Assembly: GCA_023379805.1 (NCBI GenBank)
Contig: JAMCPI010000009.1
Coordinates: 1-64,000 of the forward strand
Reading direction: 5' to 3'
From: Nitrososphaerota archaeon
Lineage (GTDB): Archaea > Thermoproteota > Nitrososphaeria > Nitrososphaerales > JACPRH01
Length of the DNA: 64,000 nucleotides
In this document: piece by piece, positions 1 to 10,351 of the stretch
Numbering within the stretch: position 1 is the stretch's first letter
Layout of the letters: each line of letters begins with the position of its first letter
Program-made: the position numbers and the translations under genes
The notes under the pieces: model-generated
What the model was told of the DNA's origin: nothing
The model's database searches: none
What the model saw: only the letters and a program-made list of their open reading frames with translations

Positions 1-1
1 T

Positions 2-202
2 GCCGAGGCAAAAACTATTCCAGTGCAGGCAAGCCTAGAACGATACATGAAGTGCGGCTTCGGCCTCTGCGGAAGCTGTGCAATAGGCCCATACCTAGTC
101 TGCACCGACGGCCCAATCTTCAACTCAAAACAACTCAGAGAGGTCTCAAAGGAGTTCGGAGTCATGAGGCGAGACTCATCAGGAAGATCAGTGCCTATCT
201 AA
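2..202 (+). CDS. pyrK: Dihydroorotate dehydrogenase electron-transfer subunit, C-terminal part
   Basis: The reading frame is open from the window edge and ends at TAA 200-202, leaving 66 residues. It contains RYMKCGFGLCGSC followed by a further cysteine in LVCTDGPIF, the [2Fe-2S] ligand set at the C-terminus of PyrK, which passes electrons between FAD and dihydroorotate dehydrogenase in pyrimidine synthesis. The N-terminal FAD and NAD domains lie outside the window. The family call is firm; the partner pyrD is not visible here. Confidence 0.85.
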   Translation, partial: AEAKTIPVQASLERYMKCGFGLCGSCAIGPYLVCTDGPIFNSKQLREVSKEFGVMRRDSSGRSVPI

Positions 203-308
203 CAAAAAGTAAACAAAACTTCTCTTCTTATCTAAAGCGTCACATACAGCGTCTGCGGTGCTACTTGCTGACTACTGTTAAGCAACCTAGACCTTTTTGC
301 TGTAAAGA

Positions 309-560
309 TTTTTAAACGGGCTTCAGCCCGGTTTCAATGTAGGACGTGATTAGTTACGCCAACCCACGGTTCACTGACAAAAGCCGGTAAGGTTAGAGGC
401 CAAACTCCGAAGCTAGAAGCGAGAGAGCATCATTCACCGATACCGAAGATCCGAAACCGAAAGACATACGTTAAACGGTACGCCCTGAAACGTAAGCCAG
501 GTCAAAACTGGGGCGACACTAGAAGCCGTCGCTAAAAAAGCCGGTTTCTTTCAACACTTC
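309..560 (+). ncRNA. Possible structured RNA of unknown family
   Basis: No convincing gene lies between pyrK and nreA (203-743). A TATA-like TTTTTAAA is at 309-316 and a pyrimidine-rich, terminator-like tract begins near 545. Between them are many short complementary segments: a perfect hairpin at 317-330, GGCTTC 319-324 with GAAGCC 522-527, CGGTTTC 329-335 with GAAACCG 453-459, CCAG/CTGG at 497-511 and GCGAC/GTCGC at 513-532. I could not match RNase P or SRP RNA. Exact ends and strand are uncertain. I see nothing in 561-743. Confidence 0.3.
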
Positions 561-743
561 TTCTTTTCTTCATTCCTTCTCTCTTTTCTCTTCCCATTTT
601 CCTATTGTAAAATCTAGGCTGATTAGGTTAGAAGTACCTGCTCGACGCGGCAAGATCAAGCCCGGTCTGTCCTATTTACCCGGGTTGCTCAAGTTGATAG
701 ACCTGTGGAAGGGCGGATTCTTCATTTGTGGTCTAGACCGGCT

Positions 744-2105
744 CTACCAGAAGTCCGATATTTTTCGTTGGAAGAAAGCTTCCTTTAGCAGAGTGCTTGT
801 CTCAACCCAGTTCTGCAAAGGTATCGTGAGAATGCTGCAGGCATATCTTATCGCCGAGTCGAAGTTGTCAAACTTCAAAGGCTGTCCTCTGAACGCGGCT
901 CGCACACTCTCCCTAACATTCCACACTCCAACGGGGAGAATATACCTTGGATGTATCTCGCGAAGAATAAGCGCGGAGGCCTGTCTCCTTTCCCGGATCA
1001 ACCGTTCAACTGCAGCCAGCCGTGCCGAGTAGTAGCATCCGCCCACCGCCGCGTAGGTCTTCCGGCCCCAATACGGTTCATGATCACCCATCAGCACTGG
1101 GTAACTTCCCCCCTCGTTCCAGGTGGTTCCTGGGAACCACGCCTCTATCCATTCGAACTTCCACTTCTCAGGTGAAAGGATGGCTGTGAAGATGTTGTCG
1201 AGGTTCCTGAAAACATAGACACGATACTCGTCGATGGTCTCGAACTGCTTAACCTTATCCAGAATATGCAGCGAAAGCCCATCGTCAACAGCAGTTATGC
1301 TCCACCTAGTAGGAACAAGCTTCCTCCGCCCCCCCGCCCCGAACATCCCAAGGCTGAACGACCGTTGAATACGTGAGACAGAAACCCCTCGGGAGTAGAG
1401 ATCAGCCACCGCGTCAACCGCCCGCAAATCCCTGTCGTAATACGCTCTCTCAATCCGCCTATCCACTCTCAGACTCGAAGTCTTGAACGACTTCAGCGGC
1501 GCTGAAGGCCCGAAGGGCTGAACATCGGAGCTAAGAGTTAAACGGCTATCAGGTCGTTTAGAGAAGATCACCTCTGAGTCAACAGGCTGAGATGCCATCG
1601 ACAACTCCTGAAGCGAGTCCAGAAACCTTCCTCCAACCCGCGGCTCCTCAATACTGGTACGCACCTTGCCGCGGATCAACGAATACCTATAATCAATTAT
1701 GTCCTCAATCTGCTTCCCCACCCACCGCTCAGGGGCATCCAGAATCTCAGTGTTCTCATAGTAAGGAGGCACCATCGGCCCGATGTACACCTTAGGATAA
1801 CCCTCTCGACCCACAAATACACCGGGCGGCGCAGCCCCACAGATCTCAAGCGCGTCAATCTTAGGCTGAGATGCCATCGACAACACCTCCTTCGCGATAA
1901 GAGGACAGGTGCTTTTACCGCATAACATCTTCCCACCCTTACAATAGAGGCAGGTGGTGTCGGAGTATCGGCTGACCACGCCGATGGACTGAACCGCTGC
2001 GCCTAGCTCGCCGAAACGATGGCTCGGAATTACGTCTATTAAGCTCGTAGGGTGCGCAGAGCCCTTCCTCTTCTTTCCTTCATCATCAGCCTCGGCAGCA
2101 GTCAT
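744..2105 (-). CDS. nreA: NreA-family DNA repair protein with C-terminal PCNA-binding motif
   Basis: About 453 residues of the archaeal Nre family, which takes part in DNA-damage repair with PCNA. Near the N-terminus there is a cysteine cluster (CLYC, then MLCGKSTCP), and the last residues, QRKISDFW, form a PIP box that would dock on PCNA. The middle carries the family's conserved W/F-rich block around VWNVRESVRAAF. The frame is open to an ATG at 2153, but that start would overlap the rhodanese stop; ATG 2105 leaves 11 bases between the genes. The family call is firm; its precise biochemical activity is not known to me. Confidence 0.85.
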   Translation of the reverse strand: MTAAEADDEGKKRKGSAHPTSLIDVIPSHRFGELGAAVQSIGVVSRYSDTTCLYCKGGKMLCGKSTCPLIAKEVLSMASQPKIDALEICGAAPPGVFVGREGYPKVYIGPMVPPYYENTEILDAPERWVGKQIEDIIDYRYSLIRGKVRTSIEEPRVGGRFLDSLQELSMASQPVDSEVIFSKRPDSRLTLSSDVQPFGPSAPLKSFKTSSLRVDRRIERAYYDRDLRAVDAVADLYSRGVSVSRIQRSFSLGMFGAGGRRKLVPTRWSITAVDDGLSLHILDKVKQFETIDEYRVYVFRNLDNIFTAILSPEKWKFEWIEAWFPGTTWNEGGSYPVLMGDHEPYWGRKTYAAVGGCYYSARLAAVERLIRERRQASALILREIHPRYILPVGVWNVRESVRAAFRGQPLKFDNFDSAIRYACSILTIPLQNWVETSTLLKEAFFQRKISDFW

Positions 2106-2116
2106 CCTAGAAGTGC

Positions 2117-3043
2117 TCACCCCTCTACTGGGAGATCGGAACGGTTGCCCCACTCGGACCAGGATCCATTATAAACTCTTACACTCGGGTAGCCTAGAAG
2201 ACGCAGCACAAGATACCCGTGAGATGCTCTGTGACCTGACTGGCAGTACACTACAACCTCCTTATCCGGGGTCACGCCAGCATCACGGTACATCTTAACG
2301 AGCTTATCCGCAGATTTGAATGTGCCATCCGGGTTCATCGCAGTAGACCACTCCACGTTCACCGCGCCAGGTATGTGCCCACCACGCTTTGAGTTACGAA
2401 TCTCTCCGGTGTACTCCTTAGGCATCCTTACGTCCAGAATCTTCACGTTAGAATCGTTGAGGTGTTGAAGCACCCAATCGGCGCTAGCAATCCGCTCCTC
2501 ATGAACAGTCACGTTGTAGCTAGTTTCCTGAAACTTCGGCTCTGCCTTATCGATAGACCTGCCCTGCGCAACCCACCTTTGAATACCTCCGTTCAAGACT
2601 CGAACATCTTTATGCCCGTAATACTCAAAGACCCAGAACGGCAGCGCAGCATCAAGACTATCTGAATTGTCGTAAAGCACGACCGTGGTGGACGGCGTCA
2701 CACCTGCCGATCCCACAATCTTTCCAAAATCCCTTGGAGACACGGTGCCGCTCACCCCTCCTGAAGAGGTTTGGAACCTTCTGTAATCGATATTGGACGC
2801 ATCAGGGATGTGACCCTCATCATATTGCGCCTTAGGTCTAACATCGATTACCCGGACATCAGCATCACCTTTGTGCTGCTCAAGCCAGTCAGGCTCCACT
2901 AGAAGCTGGGAGTTAGCGTAACCTCCGGTTAAGTACTGAGGAAGCTGTCCGTCCTTAACAGGTGGGGTGTAAAGCACGAATAACACCACGGCTGCTCCAG
3001 CGGCTATTAAGATTACTGCGTAGAGCATCCTTCTTCCGTTCAA
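2117..3043 (-). CDS. Membrane-anchored double-rhodanese sulfurtransferase
   Basis: 308 residues: a short N-terminus, one membrane segment (about residues 7-25), then two rhodanese domains. The second domain has the active-site loop VVYCQSGHRAS with catalytic cysteine. The first has DNSDSLD at the matching place, without cysteine, so it is probably structural, as in thiosulfate:cyanide sulfurtransferases. The anchor suggests the enzyme sits outside the membrane and handles thiosulfate or another sulfane donor. It is immediately upstream of nreA, with no obvious shared function. Confidence 0.85.
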   Translation of the reverse strand: MNGRRMLYAVILIAAGAAVVLFVLYTPPVKDGQLPQYLTGGYANSQLLVEPDWLEQHKGDADVRVIDVRPKAQYDEGHIPDASNIDYRRFQTSSGGVSGTVSPRDFGKIVGSAGVTPSTTVVLYDNSDSLDAALPFWVFEYYGHKDVRVLNGGIQRWVAQGRSIDKAEPKFQETSYNVTVHEERIASADWVLQHLNDSNVKILDVRMPKEYTGEIRNSKRGGHIPGAVNVEWSTAMNPDGTFKSADKLVKMYRDAGVTPDKEVVVYCQSGHRASHGYLVLRLLGYPSVRVYNGSWSEWGNRSDLPVEG

Positions 3044-3079
3044 TTGTACATTACCTTAGAGAGCAGATATACTAAATCG

Positions 3080-3087
3080 TTAAATAT
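3080..3087 (+). promoter_or_regulatory. TATA box of the Lrp-like gene
   Basis: TTAAATAT lies 23-30 bases before the ATG at 3110, the position expected for an archaeal TATA box driving a leaderless or near-leaderless transcript. Confidence 0.5.
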
Positions 3088-3109
3088 CCAATAATATAAA
3101 CTGTTTAGT

Positions 3110-3337
3110 ATGCCGACAGCAATAATGCTGATTAATGCAGAACTAGGCTCCGAGAGAGATCTAATCAAGGAGCTCAGAACAATCGAGAATGTCAAGGAGG
3201 TCTACGAGGTTTACGGCGTCTACGACATCGTCGTAAAAATCGAGTCAGACTCTATGGACAAACTCAAGGACACCGCATCAAGAAAGATACGCAGCCTGCA
3301 AAACGTACGTTCTACACTAACGATGATCGTCGTATAA
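3110..3337 (+). CDS. Stand-alone Lrp/AsnC ligand-binding (RAM) domain protein
   Basis: 75 residues forming one alpha-beta RAM domain, the effector-binding and oligomerising half of Lrp/AsnC regulators, without a helix-turn-helix. The pattern EVYGVYDIVVKIES is the family's strand-turn-strand signature. Such stand-alone modules bind amino acids or modulate full-length Lrp proteins. It has its own TATA box and is followed 101 bases later by cdc48 on the same strand. Target and ligand cannot be read from sequence. Confidence 0.85.
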   Translation: MPTAIMLINAELGSERDLIKELRTIENVKEVYEVYGVYDIVVKIESDSMDKLKDTASRKIRSLQNVRSTLTMIVV

Positions 3338-3438
3338 TCTACGCCAAGCACACTAGACGCGCTTCAAACCTGCTTCTCTCTTGAACGGGAAGACTAATAA
3401 GGGGATAGAACTTAACATATCCTGATTGGCGTCTGTAA

Positions 3439-5607
3439 ATGAGTCAACGATCCTCTGTTCTGAAAGTACTTGAGGCCTACACCAGAGACGTTGGACGCGG
3501 TGTAGCTAGAATAGACTATGACGCGATGGACGCGCTGGACGCTTCAACAGGCGACGTAATCGAGATTAGGGGAAAACGGAGAACAGTCGCCAAATGCCTA
3601 CCACTATACCCCTCTGACGAAGGAAGAGGAGTAATACGCATAGACGGATTAATCCGAAACAACGCGGGCGTCGCCATCGGTGACACAGTCACAATAAAGA
3701 AGATCAGAGCACCTTCCGCAGAGAAGGTGGTTGTAGCCCCGCTTGAAGCCATTCCACCAATAGATGAACGATACCTCGCTGATGCCCTTGAAAGCGTCCC
3801 AGTCACTAAAGGGGACAACATAATGATACCTTACTTCGGAGGCAGACTCACCTTCCAAGTCATCGGCGTCAACCCCATCGCTGATGCTGTACTGATTACG
3901 CAGCGCACCGTCTTCGCAATATCTGAGAAGGGTGAGGTGCTGCGTGGTGTACCCCAAGTAACCTACGAGGATATCGGCGGACTGAAGGACGAGATCCAAA
4001 AGGTCCGCGAAATGATTGAGCTTCCTCTCAGACACCCAGAGATCTTTGAACGACTAGGTGTCGAGGCTCCTAAAGGCGTCCTCCTATACGGTCCTCCTGG
4101 AACAGGCAAGACACTGCTGGCAAAGGCAGTGGCGAATGAAAGCAGCGCCCACTTCATTAGCATCAGCGGGCCTGAGATCATGAGCAAGTTCTATGGAGAG
4201 TCTGAAGCTAGGCTCCGAGAAATCTTCAAAGAAGCTAAGGAGAAGGCTCCTACCATCGTTTTCATCGATGAAATAGACTCAATCGCACCGAAGCGTGAAG
4301 AGGTCACAGGAGAAGTTGAGCGCCGCGTAGTCAGCCAGCTCCTCTCTCTAATGGATGGACTGGAAGGCCGAGGCAAAGTCATCGTCATCGCCGCAACCAA
4401 CAGACCAAACGCAATCGACCCAGCGCTGAGACGCCCCGGAAGATTCGACCGAGAAATCGAGATTAACGTGCCAGATAAGCGTGGACGACTAGAGATCATG
4501 CAGATCCACACCAGACACATGCCTCTGACTGAGGACGTTGATCTTGACAAACTCGCCTCAGTAACCCACGGCTTCGTAGGCGCAGACCTAGAGTACCTGG
4601 CTAAAGAGGCAGCTATGAAGACTCTGAGAAGAATACTCCCAGAGATGAAGCTGGAGGAGAGCAAGCTGCAGCCAGAGTTCTTGAACAAACTCAAGGTCAC
4701 AATGTCTGATTTCGAGCAGGCTTTGAAGGATGTAACCCCCTCAGCTATGCGTGAGGTCTATCTTGAGACCCCTGATGTTAAGTGGAGCGACATAGGCGGT
4801 CTAGAAGGCATCAAGAAGGAGCTTCAAGAAGCCGTTGAATGGCCCATGAAGTACCCAACGATATACGAGAAAATCGGCTACTCTATGCCTAAAGGGGTAA
4901 TGCTTCACGGACCCTCCGGAACAGGCAAAACCCTGCTAGCCAAAGCGGTCGCAACTGAAAGCGAAGCTAACTTCATCAGCATCAGAGGCCCCGAGCTACT
5001 CTCAAAATGGGTAGGGGAGTCGGAGCGCGGTGTCAGAGAAGTCTTCCGACGAGCACGTCAAGCGGCACCCTGTGTTATCTTCTTCGACGAAATTGATGCT
5101 TTAGCACCCATACGCGGCATAAGCGGCGACAGCATGGTCACAGAAAGAGTCGTCAGCCAACTCCTAACAGAGCTCGACGGCATCAGATCACTCTCAGGCG
5201 TAATCGTACTCGCAGCCACCAACCGCATTGACATGGTAGACCCAGCCCTACTAAGACCAGGACGCTTCGACAAACTACTCTACATCCCGCTCCCAGACCG
5301 AGACTCAAGAGAACAGGTGCTCACAATCCACACAGCAGGCAAACCCCTAGGCAAAGACGTAGACCTAGGACGACTAGCCGAAATAACTGACGGCTTCAGC
5401 GGCGCAGACATCGCAGCAGTAGTCAACACAGCAGTCAGCATCGTCCTCCAAAACTACATCGCAAGCTACCCCGACCCTGAAGAAGCAACCAAACACGTCA
5501 GCGAAGCAACAGTTACGATGAAACACTTCGAAGACGCAATCAGAAAAGTCAAATCATCCAGAGAAAGCAAACCACTCGAAAAAGCAGCAGTACCATACTA
5601 CCGCTAA
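3439..5607 (+). CDS. cdc48: Cdc48/VCP-type double AAA+ ATPase
   Basis: 722 residues, usual length for archaeal VCP/VAT. It has an N-terminal substrate-binding double-psi barrel region (1 to about 180), D1 with Walker A GPPGTGKT (about residue 218) and Walker B IVFIDEID, and D2 with GPSGTGKT (about 491) and VIFFDEID. Arginine fingers and sensor motifs ([20 protein letters not shown] and its D2 copy) are intact. The hexamer unfolds proteins, probably feeding the proteasome. The D2 Walker A has Ser for the second Pro, a mild variation. The C-terminus ends PYYR, not a clear HbYX proteasome motif. Confidence 0.97.
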   Translation: MSQRSSVLKVLEAYTRDVGRGVARIDYDAMDALDASTGDVIEIRGKRRTVAKCLPLYPSDEGRGVIRIDGLIRNNAGVAIGDTVTIKKIRAPSAEKVVVAPLEAIPPIDERYLADALESVPVTKGDNIMIPYFGGRLTFQVIGVNPIADAVLITQRTVFAISEKGEVLRGVPQVTYEDIGGLKDEIQKVREMIELPLRHPEIFERLGVEAPKGVLLYGPPGTGKTLLAKAVANESSAHFISISGPEIMSKFYGESEARLREIFKEAKEKAPTIVFIDEIDSIAPKREEVTGEVERRVVSQLLSLMDGLEGRGKVIVIAATNRPNAIDPALRRPGRFDREIEINVPDKRGRLEIMQIHTRHMPLTEDVDLDKLASVTHGFVGADLEYLAKEAAMKTLRRILPEMKLEESKLQPEFLNKLKVTMSDFEQALKDVTPSAMREVYLETPDVKWSDIGGLEGIKKELQEAVEWPMKYPTIYEKIGYSMPKGVMLHGPSGTGKTLLAKAVATESEANFISIRGPELLSKWVGESERGVREVFRRARQAAPCVIFFDEIDALAPIRGISGDSMVTERVVSQLLTELDGIRSLSGVIVLAATNRIDMVDPALLRPGRFDKLLYIPLPDRDSREQVLTIHTAGKPLGKDVDLGRLAEITDGFSGADIAAVVNTAVSIVLQNYIASYPDPEEATKHVSEATVTMKHFEDAIRKVKSSRESKPLEKAAVPYYR

Positions 5608-6281
5608 ACAACGCCACCCCTCTCCACTAACCAAACTAATTGACCAACACTAGCGAATCGCCTCAAAACAACACCTTACTGCACTAGTCCAGCCCTGCAT
5701 AAACCCAATCAACTCAATACAATAAACAACAAACAAACTATCAACGCATGCAATTCTAAGATATATTCAACAAAAATCATTGGGGGATAATCTTGCAAAC
5801 AGAACCAATGCTTTCAACAAGCATTACAGAAACATATCTAACACATTGGCAAGCCGCTTAGAACAGCAGCTCAATTCCTACGCACATTTCAAGAGTATAT
5901 AGATCCTCCCCCTAGTATTTTTAGCAGGCGTGCGTGCGCGAAGAGGGATAATGCAATTATAGAAAAACAGCTGAGCATAACCATATCTGCACAGCAACCT
6001 GTTTCCGCATACAACTATTCAGAACACACTCTTGAATCCAAGACAAACTTGCAGATGAGGGTCAGCAGGTTAGAAGAAGCTGAACAGCTCCAACTGCATC
6101 TAACCCATTCAATCTTATCTCTAGCAATCATTCACCAGCGGCTTTACGGTGGCACCGCGGGCTGTTCATCCGGTCTGGCCGCATCGAGTGGAATAGAAAA
6201 TACGTCAATCAACTAACCTCGCTTTACTCTGGAAAAGTTTTTAATTGCTGTCCAAACGGCGTCTCCGTCAGTGCGTTTCTA
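5608..6281. other. Intergenic region, no gene seen
   Basis: 674 bases of AT-rich sequence with no supported coding frame on either strand. A TATA-like GTTTTTAATT around 6237-6246 lies some 36-45 bases before the thiolase start and may be its promoter. I see no tRNA, repeat array or clear hairpin. Confidence 0.5.
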
Positions 6282-7508
6282 TTGAAATCAACTCCTTGCG
6301 CTGCAATCGTCGGCGCAGGCCGAACAAAGTTCGCTGAACACTGGGATGAAGACCCGAAGAGCATGATCGGTAAGGCCGGTATGATGGCCTTCGAATCAGT
6401 CGATAAGGGTATACGACGTCGAGATATCGACGCCTGTTACTTCGGAAGTTTCCTATATCAAGTCACGAACAAAATCGGGCTTGTCCCCGGCTACATGTCC
6501 AGAGAGCTTGGTATGAATGTCCCGATGATTAACACCGAGGCGGCCTGCGCATCCGGTGGACTCGCTTTACACAACGCCTGCGTTGGTCTTCAATCAGGAA
6601 ACTATGACGCAGTACTTGTCGCAGGCTTCGAAAAGATGACGGATAGGCAGGATAAAATCACGGACGACCTAATGTTCGCTGCAGATCCCCATGAATTTGA
6701 AGCAGGATACACCTTCCCCGGACTCTACGCGACGATGATGACTCGATACATGTACGAGTTCGGTAACGGTGACGCTAAATGCGAAGAATCCTTAGCGCAG
6801 ATCGCGGTTAAGAATCACCACCACTGTGTCCGTAACCCATTTGCTCAGTTCCAAGAGAAAGGAGAGATAACCGTTGACGAAGTTAAACGGTCTAAGATTG
6901 TGGCGAACCCGATAAGAATACTGCAATGCTCACCAGTTTCAGACGGTGCCTCAGCACTAATATTAACGCGCCCTGAGCTCGCGAAAAATTACACGGACAC
7001 ACCAGTGTATATTTTAAGCAGTCAAGAAGCAACCGATCACGTCTCACTTTACACCCGGGACAGCATCACAGGGGTCAACGCGACACGCATCGCCACAGAA
7101 AAAGCTCTGAAAGCAGCTGACTTGACCATAGATAACATCGATATAGCGGAGGTTCACGACTGCTTCACAATCGAAGAGATGTTCTTCCTAGAGGACTCAG
7201 GCTTCTACCCTAAAGGCGAAGCCTGGAAACATGTCTATGAGAGCTGCGAATCCTTCACAGGCCCAAGTCACATCCCATATGATAAAAACGGTCACGAATT
7301 AACGGTGAACCTCGGCGGCGGCCTGAAGGCTGACGGCCACCCAGTAGGCGCCACAGGAGTCAGGCAAGCCCATGAGTGTTTCAGACAACTTCGAAAAGAG
7401 GCTGGCGGAAACCAGATAGATCGAGAAGTAAACATTGCAATGTGTCACAACATAGGTGGAACCGGCGGCGTCGCCACAATCCACCTGCTCGCGAGGGATC
7501 TTCAATGA
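6282..7508 (+). CDS. Acetyl-CoA acetyltransferase (archaeal SCP-x type thiolase)
   Basis: 408 residues, TTG start. The active-site cysteine lies in NTEAACASGG, and the acid/base histidines in AEVHDCF, GHPVGATG and MCHNIGGTGG. This is the thiolase that condenses two acetyl-CoA to acetoacetyl-CoA for the mevalonate pathway. In archaea it forms a channel complex with HMG-CoA synthase and a DUF35 bridging protein. The next gene overlaps it by ATGA and contains both those partners fused, so translation is coupled and the complex is very likely conserved here. Confidence 0.92.
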   Translation: MKSTPCAAIVGAGRTKFAEHWDEDPKSMIGKAGMMAFESVDKGIRRRDIDACYFGSFLYQVTNKIGLVPGYMSRELGMNVPMINTEAACASGGLALHNACVGLQSGNYDAVLVAGFEKMTDRQDKITDDLMFAADPHEFEAGYTFPGLYATMMTRYMYEFGNGDAKCEESLAQIAVKNHHHCVRNPFAQFQEKGEITVDEVKRSKIVANPIRILQCSPVSDGASALILTRPELAKNYTDTPVYILSSQEATDHVSLYTRDSITGVNATRIATEKALKAADLTIDNIDIAEVHDCFTIEEMFFLEDSGFYPKGEAWKHVYESCESFTGPSHIPYDKNGHELTVNLGGGLKADGHPVGATGVRQAHECFRQLRKEAGGNQIDREVNIAMCHNIGGTGGVATIHLLARDLQ

Positions 7509-8998
7509 GCGAACCTATAGCGCGACGCAGCCTTGTCACAGAATACAGGATTAAGGTGACTCGCTGCCAAAGCTGCGGCGCAGTCTATTTCCCACCGAAG
7601 TACTTCTGCAACAACGAAGGCAGGGAGAGCGAGATGATAGAGCTCGACCACTTCTACGAGCTTGGCGAACTCTACTCAGGAAGCGTAATTAACGAACCGA
7701 CTAAACGGTTCAGCCAGCTCAACCGCTTCGTCTCCGCAATTGTCTCACTCAACAGCAGCAAGGTGCGAGTTCCAGGCAGAATCACCGATTACAGACCAGC
7801 AGGCGACCTAGACGTTAAAGATCTAATCGGACGCGAGGTTATTCCACGCTTTAGACGAATGTACTCCGATGGCGCAGATGGGCTGATTTACTACTCAAGC
7901 CACAACTTCTCCTTCAAAGACGACTACTACCCACATCAAAAATACGAGGCGATAACTCCTTCAAGTAAAGACGGCAAGCCCGGTATAGTTGGTTACGGCG
8001 TCTATGTTCCAAAATTCAGGATCAAGAATGATGAGCCAGCGCTTGGAGTTGTTGAACGAGGTGTTCCCTTCGCCGACGAGGATACCACTACCTTCGCGGT
8101 GGAGGCAGGTAAACGCGCACTGATCCACTCAGCGGTCAAAAACAGGGATGTGAAGAAATGCTTCGTGGGCTCCGAGTCCGCCCCCTACGCAGTTAAACCC
8201 TCGATGAGCACAGTGATACAGGTTCTTGAACTCGGTGAAAGATTCGAATCAGGCTTCTTCTCCGGCGGTATCGATTCACAGTTCGCCTGCAAAGCAGCCA
8301 CTGACTTAGTAATTGACGCAGCCGCCTTGGTTTCTTACCCTGTCTTCAAAGGAGGATATGTTATGGTAATAGGCGCCGATAACGCTCAAGCAGCCCCTAA
8401 GGATCGACTAGACTACACAGTGGGGGCAGGTGGTGCAGCACTCATTATCGGAAAGGATGATGTAATAGCGACCCTAGACCACTACCTACCATACACCTCT
8501 GATACACCTGACTTTTACCGCAGAGAAGGCGAAAGATATCCGAAGCACGGAGGCAGATTCACAGGCCAACCAGCATACTTCAAACATGTAGTGACGGCTA
8601 TGCGCGGCATCCTGAAGGAAACCGGCTTGGCGCCCAGTGACATCGATTATGTAGCATGCCACTCTCCTAACGCTAAATTCCCGGTACAGGCAGCAGAGGA
8701 TCTCGGCTTCGAAAAACGACAGTATGAACCCAGCCTCGTGGTCAAGAGAATCGGAAACCTATACTCAGGCTCAAGCCTAGCTGCTCTCGGCGCTGTACTA
8801 GACATAGCGAAACCGGGTCAACGCATCCTACTAACGAGCTACGGCTCAGGCGCAGGAAGCGAATCGTACATCTTCACTGTCACAAACCTGATTGAGGAGA
8901 AGCGACGCAGACTCGTTCCTGTTAAGGAGCAGATAGAGCATCCGAAACGGGAATACGTGGACTACTACACATACCGTGAATGGAAAGACATGGCTTAA
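7505..8998 (+). CDS. Fusion of DUF35 bridging protein and HMG-CoA synthase
   Basis: 497 residues from the ATG that overlaps the thiolase stop. Residues 1 to about 145 are a DUF35 module: a rubredoxin-like zinc ribbon (CQSCGAVYFPP, then FCNN) and an OB fold. Only three of the usual four ribbon cysteines are visible. From about residue 155 (GIVGYGVYVPKFRI) it is HMG-CoA synthase, with catalytic cysteine in FACKAATD and the histidine in YVACHSPNAKFP. Elsewhere these are normally separate subunits, DUF35 tethering thiolase to synthase. The fusion fixes the synthase:bridge ratio at 1:1. Confidence 0.92.
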   Translation: MSEPIARRSLVTEYRIKVTRCQSCGAVYFPPKYFCNNEGRESEMIELDHFYELGELYSGSVINEPTKRFSQLNRFVSAIVSLNSSKVRVPGRITDYRPAGDLDVKDLIGREVIPRFRRMYSDGADGLIYYSSHNFSFKDDYYPHQKYEAITPSSKDGKPGIVGYGVYVPKFRIKNDEPALGVVERGVPFADEDTTTFAVEAGKRALIHSAVKNRDVKKCFVGSESAPYAVKPSMSTVIQVLELGERFESGFFSGGIDSQFACKAATDLVIDAAALVSYPVFKGGYVMVIGADNAQAAPKDRLDYTVGAGGAALIIGKDDVIATLDHYLPYTSDTPDFYRREGERYPKHGGRFTGQPAYFKHVVTAMRGILKETGLAPSDIDYVACHSPNAKFPVQAAEDLGFEKRQYEPSLVVKRIGNLYSGSSLAALGAVLDIAKPGQRILLTSYGSGAGSESYIFTVTNLIEEKRRRLVPVKEQIEHPKREYVDYYTYREWKDMA

Positions 8999-9037
8999 CA
9001 AACAGCTTAAGCAGGAGCGAGATGCTTGCTTTCTTGT

Positions 9038-10282
9038 TTATTCGCCCTGCTTCAGGAACCTGCTGAGAATGTTTTTTCCTTCAGCCGTATCCGCAGCACG
9101 CTCTTGTAGGAATACTTCGTCGAACTGCACATCTTTTCCTCCGCCAAGACCTTTACTACTGCTCTTCTTCGTCTTAGTTGAGTAGATGGCGTATGGCACG
9201 GGGCTTCGGGAGTGGGCTCCGTCACTTGTCTGTGTAACGTGATCCGCCATAACCATTATTGTGTAGTCGTCTTTCTTGCCTAGTCCTTTCAGGAGCGGCC
9301 CGAGTAACCTGCGATCTATATCCTCTATTGTTTTCACTTTTAGACGGGCGTCTCCCGCGTGGCTGGCTTCGTCAGGCGCCTCTACGTGGACCAGTACGAA
9401 ATCATGGTCTTCAAGGGTTTTGAGTGCATAATCAGCCTTTCCCTCATAATTGGTGTCGAAATAGCCGGTTGCACCTGGCACCTTAACGATATCCAAGCCC
9501 ACGTATCTTCCGATACCATTCACAATGTCTACCGCCGAGATAGCGGCGCCTCTTAGCCCGGTTGTTTCCTGAAGCGTCTTTATACTGGGTCGTCTACCCT
9601 GACCCCAAGGCCATATCATATTCCCCGGGTTTTTTCCAGCCTTGACTCGAGCCTGATTGACCGGGTGATTGGTAAGGAACTCCTTCGACCCTAGGATCAT
9701 TTTGTTCAGATTCTCAGCTGTTGCTTGCCCTTCTTTAGCTGAAGCCTTGACCAAAAGCCGCTGGATCGGCGTGTTCAGGAAATCATGGGGGGGACTGGTC
9801 ACTATCTTCTCAGAGAATTTTCTGCCTCTAAGTACGAGAAGATGTCTATAGCTCACCCCGGGATAGAACTCTATCGAACCAAGGTCTTCGTAATGCTCCT
9901 TAACTGCTTCCAGAAGAATCCTAGACTCTTCGCTCGATATGTGGCCTGCTGAATGATCCCGCAGAACACCATCATCAGTCACAGTAACAAAATTGCATCT
10001 AAGCGCTATATCATCTGCACCGAGCTTCACCCCGATCCCGGCAGCTTCAAGAGGCCCGCGGCCAGTGTTAACCGTCCTAGGATCATGTCCAAATATGGAT
10101 AGAAACGCTACTTCGGTACCTGGGTTGCATTCAGGCGGAACATTCTTGACAAGCCCAGCTGAGCCTTTTGATGCAATAAGATTCATGTTGGGATGCTCAG
10201 CTGTCTGCAGTGGAGTCTTATTGCCCAGCTCCTTCAGCGCAACATCAGCCATCCCGTCGCCGACCACAAGGATGTACTTCAA
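9038..10282 (-). CDS. apgM: Cofactor-independent phosphoglycerate mutase, archaeal type
   Basis: 414 residues, normal for ApgM. The N-terminus has VGDGMADVALKELGNKTPLQ with the metal-binding Asp, and the C-terminal half has HVEAPDEASHAGD and VMADHVTQTSDGAHS, metal-ligand motifs of the alkaline-phosphatase superfamily. It interconverts 3- and 2-phosphoglycerate. It is convergent with the HMG-CoA synthase gene and has no operon partner in view. Confidence 0.95.
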   Translation of the reverse strand: MKYILVVGDGMADVALKELGNKTPLQTAEHPNMNLIASKGSAGLVKNVPPECNPGTEVAFLSIFGHDPRTVNTGRGPLEAAGIGVKLGADDIALRCNFVTVTDDGVLRDHSAGHISSEESRILLEAVKEHYEDLGSIEFYPGVSYRHLLVLRGRKFSEKIVTSPPHDFLNTPIQRLLVKASAKEGQATAENLNKMILGSKEFLTNHPVNQARVKAGKNPGNMIWPWGQGRRPSIKTLQETTGLRGAAISAVDIVNGIGRYVGLDIVKVPGATGYFDTNYEGKADYALKTLEDHDFVLVHVEAPDEASHAGDARLKVKTIEDIDRRLLGPLLKGLGKKDDYTIMVMADHVTQTSDGAHSRSPVPYAIYSTKTKKSSSKGLGGGKDVQFDEVFLQERAADTAEGKNILSRFLKQGE

Positions 10283-10351
10283 TCATGGTCGTGGCGTTTA
10301 GGTTACTTCATAAGGCTTTTCTTGCAGCTAGATCGTCAAATTTGTTTCTTC

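Noticed and set aside
309-560. RNase P or SRP RNA
   Set aside because: Only loose similarity to conserved blocks (for example GAGG...AAACTCC); order and spacing do not fit.
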